The translations under genes and the position numbers were made by a program. This document shows positions 1-10,675 of a stretch of DNA of 64,000 nt, one piece after another. The notes under the pieces are model-generated. The model was not told the origin of the DNA. It did no database searches and saw only the letters and a program-made list of their open reading frames with translations. Position 1 is the stretch's first letter, and every line of letters begins with the position of its first letter. Origin of the DNA: Latilactobacillus curvatus JCM 1096 = DSM 20019 (lineage in GTDB: Bacteria; Bacillota; Bacilli; Lactobacillales; Lactobacillaceae); the NCBI RefSeq assembly GCF_004101845.1, contig NZ_CP026116.1:186001-250000 (forward strand), given 5' to 3'.

Positions 1-420
1 CAAGTTTCAGGTGGGCACTTCGATCCAAATAACGTGGATGATACCCTTAAATTCTATGCAAAAGTTGCGATGAACAAAGGGATTGATGAAGAAGATGCGA
101 TTGATTTAGCAAACCGCTTCGGTTCAAACGTCAGCCGGGTTGTTTCATACGCGGACCAAGGTGCTGCTGAAGGCTTGAACTTGAAAGAAACAATCAGCTT
201 AAGATACTCAGTTAACGAAGAAATGACATTAACACCAGTTGATTATCTTTTAAGACGGACAAACTTCATCTTATTCCACAATGATCAATTAGCAGCCATC
301 AAACAACCAGTTGTTGATGAAATGGCGCGTTTATTGAACTGGGATGACGCTGAAAAAGCACGTCAAACAGAATTATTGGATTCAGCAATTGCTGAAGCAC
401 AATTAGACTATTTAAAATAG
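1..420 (+). CDS. glpO: Alpha-glycerophosphate oxidase GlpO, C-terminal part (5' end outside window)
   Basis: The frame is open from base 1, so this is the last 139 residues of a longer protein. The family oxidises sn-glycerol 3-phosphate to dihydroxyacetone phosphate with FAD and, in the lactic acid bacterial form, passes electrons to O2 to give H2O2. Visible here is only the C-terminal helical cap domain (GGHFDPNNV near the start, then LRYSVNEEMTLTPVDYLLRR), which is typical of GlpO/GlpD. It ends 22 bases before glpF, whose ribosome site lies in the gap, so the two belong to one glycerol operon (glpK probably lies upstream). Oxidase rather than dehydrogenase is inferred from the host group; the FAD-binding half cannot be seen. 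Confidence 0.85.
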   Translation, partial: QVSGGHFDPNNVDDTLKFYAKVAMNKGIDEEDAIDLANRFGSNVSRVVSYADQGAAEGLNLKETISLRYSVNEEMTLTPVDYLLRRTNFILFHNDQLAAIKQPVVDEMARLLNWDDAEKARQTELLDSAIAEAQLDYLK

Positions 421-442
421 GACTTAACTTGGAGGAAATCTC

Positions 443-1162
443 ATGGAACATTCAATAATGGTTCAGGCGCTTGGTGAACTTGTTGGGACGTTTATCCTTG
501 TTCTTTTAGGGGATGGCGTTGTAGCGGGCGTTAGCTTAGCAAAAACAAAAGCCAACGGTGCTGGCTGGGTTGCTATCACGCTTGGTTGGGGCTTTGCGGT
601 TACTTTAGGGGTATATACCTCTGCATTTATGGGACCTGCACACTTGAACCCAGCGGTGACGATTGCTTTTGCAATGATTGGCAAGACCCCTTGGGCAGCG
701 GTGGTACCATTCATTATCGCCCAAATGATTGGGGCGTTCTTAGGCGCAGTTGTCGTTTGGATTCAATACTATCCACATTGGCAAGCTACTAAAGATCAAG
801 CAGCAATCTTAGGCACTTTTGCAACTGGCCCTGCGATTCGCAGCCCATTTGCCAATTTAATGAGTGAATTGATTGGGACATTCGTCTTAATCTTCGCTTT
901 ACTAGCATTAACACGTGGTGAATTAACAGCCGGTTTGAACCCATTAGTGGTTGGGGTGGTTATCACAGCAATCGGTCTATCACTTGGTGGGACGACTGGT
1001 TACGCGATTAACCCGGCTCGAGATTTAGGCCCACGGATTGCCCATGCAGTCTTGCCGATTGCCAACAAGGGTGATTCAGACTGGTCATACAGCTGGATCC
1101 CAGTTGTCGGTCCAATCATCGGTGGGATTTTAGGTGCATTACTCTTCGTTGTATTGCCATAA
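443..1162 (+). CDS. glpF: Glycerol uptake facilitator (aquaglyceroporin)
   Basis: This 239-residue polytopic membrane protein of the MIP family lets glycerol diffuse into the cell, where GlpK and GlpO use it. Six hydrophobic segments alternate with two re-entrant loops carrying the NPA motifs (HLNPAVT, Asn about 69; INPARDLGPR, Asn about 190). The Asp after the second NPA-Arg (PARDLGPR) is the residue that separates glycerol channels from strict water channels. The start is preceded by ggagg at good spacing. It is the last gene of the glycerol operon and is closed by a strong terminator at 1171-1203. Confidence 0.93.
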   Translation: MEHSIMVQALGELVGTFILVLLGDGVVAGVSLAKTKANGAGWVAITLGWGFAVTLGVYTSAFMGPAHLNPAVTIAFAMIGKTPWAAVVPFIIAQMIGAFLGAVVVWIQYYPHWQATKDQAAILGTFATGPAIRSPFANLMSELIGTFVLIFALLALTRGELTAGLNPLVVGVVITAIGLSLGGTTGYAINPARDLGPRIAHAVLPIANKGDSDWSYSWIPVVGPIIGGILGALLFVVLP

Positions 1163-1170
1163 CGATAAAA

Positions 1171-1203
1171 AAACGATTAACCAACAGGTTAATCGTTTTT
1201 TTT
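1171..1203 (+). terminator. Rho-independent terminator after glpF
   Basis: A perfect 12-bp stem (1171-1182 with 1187-1198), tetraloop AACA, followed by a run of T. It separates the glycerol operon from the purine genes. Confidence 0.92.
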
Positions 1204-1218
1204 GTGTATTTATGATTT

Positions 1219-1262
1219 AAATACGAATTATTAAATGTATTTATATAAAATAGTTCGTAAAA
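1219..1262. promoter_or_regulatory. Paired PurBoxes (probable PurR operator) upstream of purE
   Basis: Two inverted 13-base boxes (1219-1231 and 1250-1262) each match the Bacillus PurBox AWWWCCGAACWWT at 11 of 13 positions, with cores CGAAT and GTTCG. The cores are separated by 24 bases (GAAY-N24-GTTC), the arrangement known for PurR control sites, and the second box ends just before the -35 hexamer. The inferred role is repression of purEKB when adenine nucleotides are plentiful, relieved by PRPP. Confidence 0.75.
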
Positions 1263-1266
1263 TATT

Positions 1267-1295
1267 TTGACATATCAGATGAAGATTGTTAGAAT
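1267..1295 (+). promoter_or_regulatory. purE promoter
   Basis: TTGACA (1267-1272, perfect -35), 17-base spacer, TAGAAT (1290-1295, 5/6 match). The start of transcription should lie near 1302, about 30 bases before purE. Confidence 0.85.
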
Positions 1296-1332
1296 CAAAG
1301 CATAATCAACAACGAGAAAGTGGGCAAAGAAT

Positions 1333-1818
1333 ATGAGTGATGTGGCACTTGTTATGGGCTCTATATCAGATTGGGGAACAATGGAACAGACCGCTTCTGT
1401 ATTATCGGAGTTGGGCGTGAGTTATACGAAACAGATTATTTCTGCTCATCGGATGCCGGATGAAATGTTCGCCTTTTCAAAAGAAGCACAGGCGAACGGG
1501 TATCGTGCGATTATTGCTGGTGCGGGTGGTGCCGCACATTTGCCGGGGATGATTGCTGCCAATACAGTCTTACCAGTCATTGGCGTGCCAATTCAAAGTA
1601 AGGCACTTAGTGGGCTGGATTCTTTATTATCAATTGTGCAAATGCCAGGTGGCGTACCAGTGGCGACGGTTGCGATTGGTAAAGCGGGGGCCGTTAACGC
1701 TGGTATTTTAGCGACACAGATTTGTGGCTTGCAGGTCCCAGCTTATCAAGTGGCACTGCAACAGTATCAAGCACGGATGCATGCAAAGGCGGTGGCAAGT
1801 AATGCAGACTTTGACTAA
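1333..1818 (+). CDS. purE: N5-carboxyaminoimidazole ribonucleotide mutase (class I PurE)
   Basis: PurE moves the carboxyl group of N5-CAIR (made by PurK) to give CAIR in de novo purine synthesis. The 161-residue length and the motifs GSxSDW (residues 9-14), SAHRMP and [10 protein letters not shown] are those of class I PurE, which works with PurK rather than using CO2 directly. It is the first gene of the purine block, behind its own promoter and PurBoxes. The ribosome site is weak (gaaagtggg, 1315-1323). Its last 17 bases overlap purK, suggesting translational coupling. Confidence 0.96.
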   Translation: MSDVALVMGSISDWGTMEQTASVLSELGVSYTKQIISAHRMPDEMFAFSKEAQANGYRAIIAGAGGAAHLPGMIAANTVLPVIGVPIQSKALSGLDSLLSIVQMPGGVPVATVAIGKAGAVNAGILATQICGLQVPAYQVALQQYQARMHAKAVASNADFD

Positions 1819-2932
1819 CCAAATTTTACCAGGGCAAACGATTGGGATTGTTGGGGGCGGTCAGTTAGGTCAGATGATGACATTAGCGGCTAAAGAGATG
1901 GGGTTTGCAGTGATTATCTTAGATCCGCAGGCAGACTGTCCAGCCGGACAAGTCGCGGATGATCAAATTGTGGCAGCTTATGATGATCAGGCACAAATTA
2001 TGATGTTAGCGCAACGTGTCGATGTGTTGACATATGAATTTGAAAACGTCGATGCTAAGACGATTGAAGCTGCCCGAGAATATACATGGATTCCTCAAGG
2101 GACGAAGGCGCTACGGATTGCTCAAGACCGATTGTTGGAGAAACAATTTCTTGTTGACCAACAGCTACCACATGCCACCTTTGAGATTGTAACGACCCCT
2201 GCAGAATTAATACCAGCTGTTAAAAAAGTTGGTTTTCCTTGTATCTTGAAGACCACGCGCGGTGGATATGATGGTAAAGGACAAGTCATTCTACGGTCCG
2301 CAATGGATATGGAGGTGGCTCAACAGTTGTTAACCGCTAGTGTTTGTGTATTAGAAGCGATGGTCCATTTTGATCAAGAAATTTCGGTCATAATTAGTCA
2401 GAATTCAGCCGGGCAACAAGCCGTTTTTCCCGCAATCGAGAATCAACACCGAGATAACATTTTACATATCAGCATCTGCCCGGCGCGCATTTCAGCGGCG
2501 TTAGCGGCACAAGCGGAATCGGTTGCGGCAAAAATTGCCACGCAGATTGAATTAGTCGGCACGTTAGGTGTCGAGTTTTTTGTCGGCCATGACGGGCAAC
2601 TCTACGTTAATGAGATTGCACCGCGGCCGCATAATTCAGGTCATCTAACGATTGAAGCGTGTGACTTTTCTCAATTTGCAACCCACATTCGGGGCGTCTG
2701 CAACTGGCCACTCCAAATACCACAATTGTGGCAATCAGCGGTAATGGTCAATATTCTTGGGCAGCACTGGCAAGCAGCGCTAACAGCCAGTCGGCAGTCA
2801 GCAGATTGGCATTATCACGACTATGGCAAAGTGGTTCAAAAGGTCAACCGCAAGATGGGCCACGTCACGTTATTAACGCCGGCTGTTGATGAAACGTTAA
2901 CGGCAATTAAAAAGACTAAAATTTGGGACTAG
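1802..2932 (+). CDS. purK: N5-carboxyaminoimidazole ribonucleotide synthetase, ATP-grasp
   Basis: PurK uses ATP and bicarbonate to carboxylate AIR, giving N5-CAIR for PurE. I start it at the ATG at 1802 rather than the upstream ATG at 1724: a purine-rich site (aaaggcggtgg) precedes it and the usual N-terminus [12 protein letters not shown] follows within 12 residues. This gives 376 residues, normal for the family. ATP-grasp features are visible: [11 protein letters not shown] in the ATP-binding lid and [12 protein letters not shown] near the Mg2+ site. It overlaps the end of purE by 17 bases and is followed after 15 bases by purB. Confidence 0.95.
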   Translation: MQTLTNQILPGQTIGIVGGGQLGQMMTLAAKEMGFAVIILDPQADCPAGQVADDQIVAAYDDQAQIMMLAQRVDVLTYEFENVDAKTIEAAREYTWIPQGTKALRIAQDRLLEKQFLVDQQLPHATFEIVTTPAELIPAVKKVGFPCILKTTRGGYDGKGQVILRSAMDMEVAQQLLTASVCVLEAMVHFDQEISVIISQNSAGQQAVFPAIENQHRDNILHISICPARISAALAAQAESVAAKIATQIELVGTLGVEFFVGHDGQLYVNEIAPRPHNSGHLTIEACDFSQFATHIRGVCNWPLQIPQLWQSAVMVNILGQHWQAALTASRQSADWHYHDYGKVVQKVNRKMGHVTLLTPAVDETLTAIKKTKIWD

Positions 2933-2947
2933 AGGGGACGCTAATAA

Positions 2948-4246
2948 ATGATTGAACGGTATACAAATCCTGAAATGGGTGCGATTTGGACGGACCAGAA
3001 TAAATATGAGGCATGGCTGGCAGTTGAAATTTTAGCGGATGAGGCTTGGTCAGAACTCGGACACATTCCGGCTGAAGATGTTGCGAAAATTCGTGCCAAT
3101 GCGATGTTCTCAATTCCACGGATCTTAGAAATCGAACAGGAAACGCGGCACGATGTTGTCGCCTTCACCAGAGCAGTTTCTGAATCACTTGGAGATGAAC
3201 GCAAGTGGGTCCACTATGGTTTAACATCGACCGATGTGGTGGATACGGCGTATGGTTATTTGTTGAAACAAGCCAACACCATTTTGCGGGCCGATATCGA
3301 TGCGCTATTGGCGGTGATTGCCAAACAAGCCAAACGTTACCAAGATACGGTCATGATGGGCCGGACGCATGGTGTTCACGCTGAACCAACGACGTTTGGG
3401 TTGAAGCTAGCACTATGGTATTCGGAATTAAAACGACATAAGGCACATTTTGAAGAAGCTGCAAAAGGCGTTGAAGCCGGTAAAATTAGTGGGGCGGTGG
3501 GCACGTTTGCCAATATTCCACCGTTTGTCGAAGCCTATGTGTGCGAACATTTAGGAATTCGCGCCCAAGAAATCTCAACACAAGTCTTACCACGGGACTT
3601 GCATGCTGCCTACGTGGCTGAAATGGCGTTACTAGCAACTTCAATCGAGAAGTTTGCGACTGAAATTCGGGGTCTCCAAAAATCTGAAACCCGCGAGGTC
3701 GAAGAATTTTTCGCGAAAGGCCAAAAAGGCTCATCAGCGATGCCCCATAAACGGAATCCGATTGGTTCTGAAAATATTACGGGCTTGGCACGCGTGATTC
3801 GCGGACACATGGTAACGGCGTATGAAGACGTTGCACTCTGGCATGAACGTGATATTTCGCATAGTTCTGCCGAACGCATCATCTTACCGGATACTACGAT
3901 TTTGTTGGATTATATGCTTCGACGGTTCACCAAAATTATGACGGACTTGACAGTCTTCCCAGAAAATATGAAGCGTAATATGGGGCGGACTTTCGGGTTG
4001 ATTTACAGCCAACGGGTTCTTTTGAAGTTAATCGATCATGGGCTTTCGAGAGAAGCGGCTTATGACTTGATTCAACCTAAAACGGCCCAAGCTTGGGATC
4101 AACAAACTGATTTCAGACCGTTGTTAGAAGCGGATGACCGGATTATGAATGTGTTGACGCCCGCTGATTTAGACGACGCGTTTGATTACCATTACCATAT
4201 TCGCCGCGTCGCAGAAATCTTTGACCGCGTTGGTTTGGGCGAATAA
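2948..4246 (+). CDS. purB: Adenylosuccinate lyase
   Basis: PurB acts twice: it releases fumarate from SAICAR in IMP synthesis and from adenylosuccinate in AMP synthesis. The 432-residue protein carries the fumarase/ASL signature [10 protein letters not shown] with its catalytic serine loop, and the [11 protein letters not shown] segment with the catalytic histidine. A gaggggac ribosome site precedes the ATG. It closes the purEKB unit; a strong terminator follows directly (4252-4287). In B. subtilis purB lies inside one continuous purEKBCSQLFMNHD operon, so the terminator here is a local difference. Confidence 0.96.
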   Translation: MIERYTNPEMGAIWTDQNKYEAWLAVEILADEAWSELGHIPAEDVAKIRANAMFSIPRILEIEQETRHDVVAFTRAVSESLGDERKWVHYGLTSTDVVDTAYGYLLKQANTILRADIDALLAVIAKQAKRYQDTVMMGRTHGVHAEPTTFGLKLALWYSELKRHKAHFEEAAKGVEAGKISGAVGTFANIPPFVEAYVCEHLGIRAQEISTQVLPRDLHAAYVAEMALLATSIEKFATEIRGLQKSETREVEEFFAKGQKGSSAMPHKRNPIGSENITGLARVIRGHMVTAYEDVALWHERDISHSSAERIILPDTTILLDYMLRRFTKIMTDLTVFPENMKRNMGRTFGLIYSQRVLLKLIDHGLSREAAYDLIQPKTAQAWDQQTDFRPLLEADDRIMNVLTPADLDDAFDYHYHIRRVAEIFDRVGLGE

Positions 4247-4251
4247 TGATG

Positions 4252-4287
4252 AAAACTTTGAAATGAGGTTATTTCAAAGTTTTTTTA
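4252..4287 (+). terminator. Terminator after purB
   Basis: AAACTTTGAAAT and ATTTCAAAGTTT form a roughly 12-bp stem with a 6-base loop, followed by seven T. It would separate purEKB from purC-purD transcription, at least partly. Confidence 0.9.
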
Positions 4288-4297
4288 CACCCTAATG

Positions 4298-4341
4298 TAA
4301 CACGAACGATTATTTTAATTTTAAATAAAATGTATGTTATT
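4298..4341. promoter_or_regulatory. Second PurBox pair upstream of purC
   Basis: A box at 4298-4310 (core ACGAAC, 9/13 to the PurBox) and an inverted box at 4329-4341 (10/13) are 31 bases apart, exactly the offset of the pair before purE. A possible promoter is TTTACA (4284-4289), 18 bases, GATTAT (4308-4313), which the first box would overlap. Each box alone is moderate; the identical geometry is the main support. Confidence 0.55.
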
Positions 4342-4356
4342 TGGAGGGATTCAAGC

Positions 4357-5082
4357 ATGAGTGAGACGTTGTTTTATTCTGGAAAAGCGAAAGATGTTTT
4401 TACAACTGACGATCAAAATGTGTTGAGAATGGTCTATAAGGACCAAGCAACGGCGTTAAATGGCAAACGCAAGGAACAGATTACGGGAAAAGGATTATTG
4501 AATTATCAGATTTCGAAATTAATTTTCAAATACTTGATGGCAAATGGTATTGAAACGCATTTAATCGAGAATATTTCAGCAACTGAACAGCTCGTCAAGA
4601 AAGTGACGATTGTGCCCCTAGAAGTAGTATTGCGCAACGTGGTGGCAGGGAGTTTTGCCCGCAAGTTTGGTCAAGCACCGGGCAAACGATTGGCCACGCC
4701 GATTATCGAATACTATTACAAAAATGATGCACTAGATGATCCAGCCATCAATATTTCGCAAGCCACCGCGCTTGGAATTGTGACACCGGCGGAAATTGAA
4801 GTGATTGAAAAACAAACTAAGCAGATCAACCAGCTGCTAATCGATTTATTCGACCGTGCGGATATCGATTTAATCGACTTTAAGTTGGAATTTGGCCGGT
4901 ATGACGGTCGCTTGATTTTGGCGGATGAATTTTCCCCAGATAACTGCCGTCTGTGGGATCAAACGACGCATGAATCGCTAGATAAGGATGTTTTCCGCTT
5001 GAACAAAGGGGATTTAGTATCGGTGTACGATGTCGTATTACGACGATTAGAAAAAATTTTAGGGGGTTCTACAGATGTTTAA
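4357..5082 (+). CDS. purC: SAICAR synthetase
   Basis: PurC joins aspartate to CAIR using ATP. I use the ATG at 4357 because ggaggg (4343-4348) sits at ideal spacing; the in-frame ATG at 4330 has no ribosome site and lies in the operator. The resulting 241 residues match the short bacterial form. Visible motifs are the N-terminal GKAKDVF ATP-binding loop, VPLEVVLRNVVAGS, and DLIDFKLEFGR. It begins the second purine unit and overlaps purS by 8 bases. Confidence 0.96.
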   Translation: MSETLFYSGKAKDVFTTDDQNVLRMVYKDQATALNGKRKEQITGKGLLNYQISKLIFKYLMANGIETHLIENISATEQLVKKVTIVPLEVVLRNVVAGSFARKFGQAPGKRLATPIIEYYYKNDALDDPAINISQATALGIVTPAEIEVIEKQTKQINQLLIDLFDRADIDLIDFKLEFGRYDGRLILADEFSPDNCRLWDQTTHESLDKDVFRLNKGDLVSVYDVVLRRLEKILGGSTDV

Positions 5083-5335
5083 TGTGCGTGTGCAAGTGAC
5101 TTATAAAGATTCGGTGCTAGATCCACAAGGCCAGGCTGTCCAAAAAGCTATCGAACGACTTGGCTTTGATGGTGTGAGCGGCATGCGCATTGGCAAGTCC
5201 TTTGAAATGCAAGTGGCTGGCGATGACCAAGCCGCAGTTGAAAAAAAGGTCGCACAAATCTGTGATCAACTCTTAGCCAATCCTAATATGGAACAATACC
5301 ACTACGACATACAAAAGGTGGCGACGAATCAATGA
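5075..5335 (+). CDS. purS: FGAM synthetase subunit PurS
   Basis: PurS is the small (86-residue) structural subunit of the three-part FGAM synthetase PurLQS of Gram-positive bacteria and archaea, bridging the glutaminase PurQ and the synthetase PurL. Its presence fits the short 738-residue PurL here instead of the large 1300-residue proteobacterial enzyme. Its start lies inside the end of purC and its stop overlaps the purQ start (ATGA), so the three subunits should be translated in balance. Confidence 0.94.
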   Translation: MFNVRVQVTYKDSVLDPQGQAVQKAIERLGFDGVSGMRIGKSFEMQVAGDDQAAVEKKVAQICDQLLANPNMEQYHYDIQKVATNQ

Positions 5336-6006
5336 AATTTGCCGTATTAGTTTTCCCAGGTTCCAATTGTGACGCTGATTTATATCATGCAATTGAAGAT
5401 GTTTGTCATGAAAACGCTGAGTATATCCCGTACACAGCAACTAGCCTGGCAGGTTTTGATGCCGTATTAGTGCCCGGGGGCTTTTCATACGGCGATTATT
5501 TACGCAGTGGTGCGATTGCCAAGTTGGCACCGATTATGACGGCAGTTAAGGCGTTTGCGGCTGCTGGCAAACCGGTTATCGGTATTTGCAACGGGTTCCA
5601 AATTTTAACGGAACTCGGGTTATTACCAGGCGTTCTTTTGCCGAATCGACAAACCCATTTTATCTGTGACACAGTCGCGTTGAACGTGACCAATGCCGGT
5701 ACGATGTTCACCCAACACTATATGCCGAACGAACAAATTCGGTTGCCGATTGCTCATGGTGAAGGGAATTATTATTGCGATGCAGAGACCCTGGAACGGT
5801 TAAAAGTGAACCACCAAATTGCATTTACTTATCAAAATGATGTGAATGGTAGTTTAGCGAATATTGCGGGCGTTACGAATGAAGCCGGCAATGTCTTAGG
5901 GATGATGCCCCATCCAGAACGCGCAGTCGAAACCTTATTAGGTAGCGATGATGGGCAACGTTTATTTGCAGCATTAATCACATCGATTCGAAAAGGAGGG
6001 CAATAA
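5332..6006 (+). CDS. purQ: FGAM synthetase subunit PurQ, glutaminase
   Basis: A class I glutamine amidotransferase subunit that supplies ammonia to PurL. The nucleophile Cys86 is in GICNGFQIL, and the His-Glu pair of the triad is in [10 protein letters not shown] near the C-terminus. The N-terminus ([12 protein letters not shown]) is typical of PurQ. It is 224 residues, starts in a 4-base overlap with purS and ends 2 bases before purL, whose ribosome site ggaggg lies in the last codons of purQ. Confidence 0.96.
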   Translation: MKFAVLVFPGSNCDADLYHAIEDVCHENAEYIPYTATSLAGFDAVLVPGGFSYGDYLRSGAIAKLAPIMTAVKAFAAAGKPVIGICNGFQILTELGLLPGVLLPNRQTHFICDTVALNVTNAGTMFTQHYMPNEQIRLPIAHGEGNYYCDAETLERLKVNHQIAFTYQNDVNGSLANIAGVTNEAGNVLGMMPHPERAVETLLGSDDGQRLFAALITSIRKGGQ

Positions 6007-6008
6007 CC

Positions 6009-8225
6009 GTGTTAAAGCAACCAACAGCGGCAGAAATCCAAGCCACCAAGCTTTATCAGCAATGGGGGTTATCAGATGATGAATATGAATTGATTCGTAC
6101 TAAAATTCTAAAACGGTTGCCGAATTATACGGAGACCGGGTTATTTTCAGTGATGTGGAGTGAACATTGCTCATATAAAAATTCGAAGCCGGTTTTGAAA
6201 AAATTTCCAACAAGTGGTCAGCACGTGTTGCAAGGCCCAGGTGAAGGCGCTGGGATTTTGGATATTGGCGATGGTCAAGCAGTGGTCTTTAAAGCTGAAA
6301 GCCATAACCATCCCTCAGCAGTCGAACCCTATGAAGGGGCGGCCACCGGTGTCGGCGGTATTATTCGGGATATTTTTTCGATGGGCGCGACGCCGATTGC
6401 GCTTTTGAACAGTCTGCGCTTTGGTGAATTGACGGATGACCACACGAAATACCTTGTTCAAGAAGTTGTGGCTGGAATCGGCGGGTACGGTAATTGTATC
6501 GGGATTCCAACGGTCGGTGGTGAAATCGGATTTGATCCATGTTATCAGACTAATCCACTCGTCAACGCGATGTGCGTTGGTGTCATCGACCAAAAGGATA
6601 TTCAGCAAGGTAAAGCGCGTGGTGCTGGCAATAGTGTGTTCTACGTCGGGGCTAAAACCGGCCGCGATGGGATTCACGGGGCCACTTTTGCATCGGATGA
6701 ATTTGCAGATGGCAAGGCGACCCAACGCTCAGCAGTCCAAGTGGGTGATCCGTTTATGGAAAAACTATTAATGGATGCTTGTTTGGAATTAATTTTGAAG
6801 CATCCAGATTGGCTAGTCGGCATCCAGGATATGGGTGCGGCGGGCTTAGTTTCTTCAACAGCGGAAATGGCTGAAAAGGCAGGTACTGGGATGATTCTCA
6901 ATCTTGATCTTGTGCCACAACGAGAAACAGAGATGTCCGCTTATGAAATCATGCTTTCTGAATCGCAAGAACGGATGGCGCTTTGTGTTAAAGCTGGTCA
7001 TGAAACAGATGTGGTTGCCTTGTTTGAACGATATGATCTGGATGCGGTCCGGATTGGTGAAGTGACTGAGAGTCAACAATATCAATTGTGGCATGGTGGG
7101 CAATTAGTGGCCGATTTGCCAGTGGCGGCTTTAACGAGTGATGCGCCGATTTATCATAAAGCACAAACTGAACCAGCACGCATCGCTGAATTTAAAGCGA
7201 TGGCGCCTTATCAGTCGGTGATTAATGATGTTAAACGAACATGGCTCGATTTATTGGGCCAATCCACGATTGCTGACAAACGCTCGCTATACAGCCACTA
7301 TGATGCACAAGTGAAGACCAATACCGTCGTTTTACCAGGAAGCGATGCGGCGGTCGTCCGAATTCGTGGGACTAAAAAAGCGCTCGCGATGACGACGGAT
7401 TGTAACGGGCGTTACTTATACCTCGATCCAAAAGTCGGTGGGCAAGTGGCAGTTGCCGAAGCAGCACGGAATATCGTTGCGGCAGGGGGCCAACCACTGG
7501 GAATTACGGATTGTTTGAACTATGGCAATCCGGAAAAGCCAGAGGTATTCTGGGAATTTGATCAAAGTGCCCAAGGGATTGCGGCGGCCTGCGAGGTTTT
7601 CGATACGCCGGTCATCTCTGGTAATGTTTCTTTTTATAACGAATTCAATGGCGAAGCGATTTATCCAACACCGATGATTGGGATGGTCGGTTTGATTCGA
7701 GATACAGCCGACATCACGACGCAAGATTTTAAGTCAGCGGGGGATTTAATCTACCTCGTTGGCCAGACGGATACGAATTTAGCGGGTTCGGAACTCCAAA
7801 ATATGTTGACGGGCAAAGTTGCAGGACGATTAAGCGGCTTTTCGTTAGCCACTGAAAAAGCGAGTCAAGATTGCGTCTTAGCAGCGATTCAAAAGGGCTG
7901 GGTGACTAGCGCACATGATTTATCAGAGGGTGGTTTTGCGGTTGCGTTAGCCGAAATGACTTTTAAAGAACAACTCGGCTGCCGCGTGCAAGTCCCCCTT
8001 AATCAACAACAGTTATTTGTTGAAACGCAATCCCGCTTTATCATCACGGTTCGGCCAGAAAATCAGACGGCGTTTGAAGCGTTCTGTCAAGATCAGGCGC
8101 AATTAATTGGGACGGTCTCGGCCACGCCAATTATGCAAGTGCAAACGACTGAATCAACTGTTGAGTTATCGGTGACTGAAGCGAAGTTAAGTTGGGAGAC
8201 GGCGATACCATGTCAAATGAAATAA
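6009..8225 (+). CDS. purL: FGAM synthetase subunit PurL
   Basis: PurL converts FGAR to FGAM with ATP and ammonia from PurQ. At 738 residues it is the small PurL that needs PurS and PurQ. The N-terminal part holds [14 protein letters not shown] and [14 protein letters not shown], and the [14 protein letters not shown] and [14 protein letters not shown] segments mark the two AIR-synthetase-like halves. It uses a GTG start with ggaggg 8 bases upstream. The purF start lies within its last codons. Confidence 0.96.
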   Translation: MLKQPTAAEIQATKLYQQWGLSDDEYELIRTKILKRLPNYTETGLFSVMWSEHCSYKNSKPVLKKFPTSGQHVLQGPGEGAGILDIGDGQAVVFKAESHNHPSAVEPYEGAATGVGGIIRDIFSMGATPIALLNSLRFGELTDDHTKYLVQEVVAGIGGYGNCIGIPTVGGEIGFDPCYQTNPLVNAMCVGVIDQKDIQQGKARGAGNSVFYVGAKTGRDGIHGATFASDEFADGKATQRSAVQVGDPFMEKLLMDACLELILKHPDWLVGIQDMGAAGLVSSTAEMAEKAGTGMILNLDLVPQRETEMSAYEIMLSESQERMALCVKAGHETDVVALFERYDLDAVRIGEVTESQQYQLWHGGQLVADLPVAALTSDAPIYHKAQTEPARIAEFKAMAPYQSVINDVKRTWLDLLGQSTIADKRSLYSHYDAQVKTNTVVLPGSDAAVVRIRGTKKALAMTTDCNGRYLYLDPKVGGQVAVAEAARNIVAAGGQPLGITDCLNYGNPEKPEVFWEFDQSAQGIAAACEVFDTPVISGNVSFYNEFNGEAIYPTPMIGMVGLIRDTADITTQDFKSAGDLIYLVGQTDTNLAGSELQNMLTGKVAGRLSGFSLATEKASQDCVLAAIQKGWVTSAHDLSEGGFAVALAEMTFKEQLGCRVQVPLNQQQLFVETQSRFIITVRPENQTAFEAFCQDQAQLIGTVSATPIMQVQTTESTVELSVTEAKLSWETAIPCQMK

Positions 8226-9652
8226 AAAGTTTAAATGAAGAATGTGGTGTTTTTGGGATTTGGGGTAGTCCAGAAGCAAACCAAATGACTTATTTTGGCT
8301 TGCATAGTTTGCAACATCGTGGGCAAGAAGGTGCCGGCATTGTCACTAATGATCACGGGCACTTAATGGGTTATCGCAATCGTGGTTTGTTGGCGGATGT
8401 TTTCCGCAAACCGGAGCACTTAACCCAACTAACCGGGGACGCGGCAATCGGTCATGTCCGTTATGCGACCGCTGGTAGTCACGGTTTAGAAAATATTCAG
8501 CCGTTCCTATTCGATTTTGCAACCGATCAATTCGCACTTGCACACAATGGTAATTTAACCAACGCGGTCACACTGCGCCGCATGCTTGAACAATCGGGGG
8601 CCATCTTAAAATCGAGCTCTGATTCTGAAATTCTGATGCATCTGATTCGACGTGCAGAAGGGCCTGATTTGCACGCGCAAATTAAGACGGCCCTTCAACA
8701 AATTCGTGGGGGCTTTGCCTACCTATTATTAACGCAAGATTCATTGATTGCGATGCTTGATCCCAACGGCTTTCGACCACTCTCGATTGGACGTTTAGCA
8801 AACGGGGGCTACGTTGTGGCCAGTGAAACCTGTGCGCTCAATACCGTTCAAGCAACTTTTATCCGAGATGTGCAGCCAGGCGAAATTGTGACGATTGATG
8901 CGGACGGGTTACATTCTGACTTCTTCACAACCGAAACCACGCATTCAATCTGTTCAATGGAATATATCTACTTTGCTCGCCCGGATTCTGATATCTGTGG
9001 GATTAACGTCCATGCGGCCCGCAAACGAATGGGGAAACAGTTAGCACGCGAAACCGCAGTTGATGCGGATATGGTAATTGGGGTGCCGAATTCATCGTTA
9101 TCGGCCGCTAGTGGCTATGCCGAGGAAAGTGGTTTGCCGTATGAAATGGGCCTCGTTAAAAATCAATACGTGGGGCGGACGTTCATTGAACCAACGCAAG
9201 CCCTTCGTGAACAAGGGGTAAACCGCAAACTCGCCGTGGTTAAAAGTGTTGTGGCTGGTAAACGAATCGTTTTAGTGGATGACTCGATTGTGCGTGGGAC
9301 GACCAGCAAGCACATCGTGAAACGTTTGAAAGAAGCGGGCGCATTATCCGTGCATTTGCGGATTGCGTCCCCACCATTGAAGTACCCTTGTTTTTATGGG
9401 ATTGATATTCAAACACGTGATGAACTGATTGCCGCGCATCAAAGTATTGCTGAGATGTGTGCCACGATTGGCGCGGATTCACTTGGCTTTTTGAGTGAAC
9501 AGGGATTAATCGACGCGATTGGGTTACAGCAAGATGCGCCGTATTCCGGATTATGTATGGCGTATTTCAACGGCGACTATCCAACGCCACTTTATGACTA
9601 TGAAGCTGCCTATCAGGCAAGTTTAAAAGCAGATAAGGAGCAACAATCATGA
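8210..9652 (+). CDS. purF: Amidophosphoribosyltransferase
   Basis: PurF makes phosphoribosylamine from PRPP and glutamine, the committed step. I use the ATG at 8210 (gggagac upstream). Met1-Glu11 then matches the 11-residue propeptide of B. subtilis PurF, whose removal exposes the nucleophile Cys12 (EECGVFG). The PRPP-binding loop is [13 protein letters not shown]. Two of the Fe-S ligand regions known from B. subtilis are present ([17 protein letters not shown]), but the C-terminal CxxC is CMAY here, so one ligand is missing. The gene overlaps purL by 16 bases and purM by 4. Confidence 0.96.
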   Translation: MSNEIKSLNEECGVFGIWGSPEANQMTYFGLHSLQHRGQEGAGIVTNDHGHLMGYRNRGLLADVFRKPEHLTQLTGDAAIGHVRYATAGSHGLENIQPFLFDFATDQFALAHNGNLTNAVTLRRMLEQSGAILKSSSDSEILMHLIRRAEGPDLHAQIKTALQQIRGGFAYLLLTQDSLIAMLDPNGFRPLSIGRLANGGYVVASETCALNTVQATFIRDVQPGEIVTIDADGLHSDFFTTETTHSICSMEYIYFARPDSDICGINVHAARKRMGKQLARETAVDADMVIGVPNSSLSAASGYAEESGLPYEMGLVKNQYVGRTFIEPTQALREQGVNRKLAVVKSVVAGKRIVLVDDSIVRGTTSKHIVKRLKEAGALSVHLRIASPPLKYPCFYGIDIQTRDELIAAHQSIAEMCATIGADSLGFLSEQGLIDAIGLQQDAPYSGLCMAYFNGDYPTPLYDYEAAYQASLKADKEQQS

Positions 9653-10671
9653 CAAATGCTTACCAAAAAGCCGGGGTGGATGTGACAGCCGGTTACGAAG
9701 TGGTTCGTCGGATTCAAAAGCAGGTCGGCGCAACCAATCAAAATATTGGTCGCTTCGGTGGTCAGTTTGCCTTAGCGATGGGGCAGTATGAAAATCCGGT
9801 GCTCGTTTCAAGTACCGATGGGGTCGGGACCAAGTTGATGGTTGCTTTTGCAGCTGATGCACACGCGACCATCGGGATTGATTGTGTCGCGATGTGTGTC
9901 AATGACATTGTTGCCCAAGGCGCTAAGCCACTTTATTTCTTAGATTACTTAGCGGCTGGTCAAACGCAGCCGGATAAGATCGAACAAATTGTCAGCGGCG
10001 TTGTTGCAGGCTGCCAAGCTGCTGACATGCTGTTAATCGGTGGTGAAACGGCCGAGATGCCGGGTATGTATGCTGAAAAACATTATGATTTAGCGGGTTT
10101 TGCAGTCGGAATTGCTGATCAAGCTCAATTAATTACTGGTGAAACGATTCAAACAGGGGATGTATTAATCGGAATCGCGTCCAGTGGGATTCATTCGAAT
10201 GGCTACTCACTTGTGCGCCAAATTTTCTTCGAACAACATGGGTTGTCCGTCGACAGTCACTTACCCGAATTGCCTGGTCAGACACTCGGTGAATGGCTAT
10301 TAACACCAACGCGGATTTATACACAAGCATGTCAGCCGTTTATCGAACAAGGCTTTATTAAGGGCGCGGCCCACATTACTGGTGGAGGCTTTATTGAAAA
10401 TATACCGCGGATGTTGCCTGACAACGTGATGGCCGAAATTCAATTGGGAACATGGCCAAGCTTACCGATTTTTGCGGCACTTAAACAATATGGGCAATTG
10501 GATGCACTCGAGATGTATAACATTTTTAACATGGGGATCGGGATGGTCTTAGCCGTCGCACCAGAAAAAGCGGCACAAGTCCTCGCCCAATTGAACGCTG
10601 AACAAGAACAAGCTTACCGAATTGGGTCGGTTAAACCGCGACAAGAAAATGCAATAGAATTGGTGGGTTGA
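9649..10671 (+). CDS. purM: Phosphoribosylformylglycinamidine cyclo-ligase (AIR synthetase)
   Basis: PurM closes the imidazole ring, turning FGAM into AIR with ATP. Family markers in the 340-residue protein are [13 protein letters not shown], the [11 protein letters not shown] segment and [15 protein letters not shown]. Its ATG overlaps the purF stop (ATGA) and purN follows after 4 bases, so it sits in the tightly packed core of the operon. Confidence 0.96.
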   Translation: MTNAYQKAGVDVTAGYEVVRRIQKQVGATNQNIGRFGGQFALAMGQYENPVLVSSTDGVGTKLMVAFAADAHATIGIDCVAMCVNDIVAQGAKPLYFLDYLAAGQTQPDKIEQIVSGVVAGCQAADMLLIGGETAEMPGMYAEKHYDLAGFAVGIADQAQLITGETIQTGDVLIGIASSGIHSNGYSLVRQIFFEQHGLSVDSHLPELPGQTLGEWLLTPTRIYTQACQPFIEQGFIKGAAHITGGGFIENIPRMLPDNVMAEIQLGTWPSLPIFAALKQYGQLDALEMYNIFNMGIGMVLAVAPEKAAQVLAQLNAEQEQAYRIGSVKPRQENAIELVG

Positions 10672-10675
10672 TGAG

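Noticed and set aside
6315-6725. 136-codon minus-strand frame inside purL
   Set aside because: Shadow of purL with no ribosome site and no domain-like sequence.
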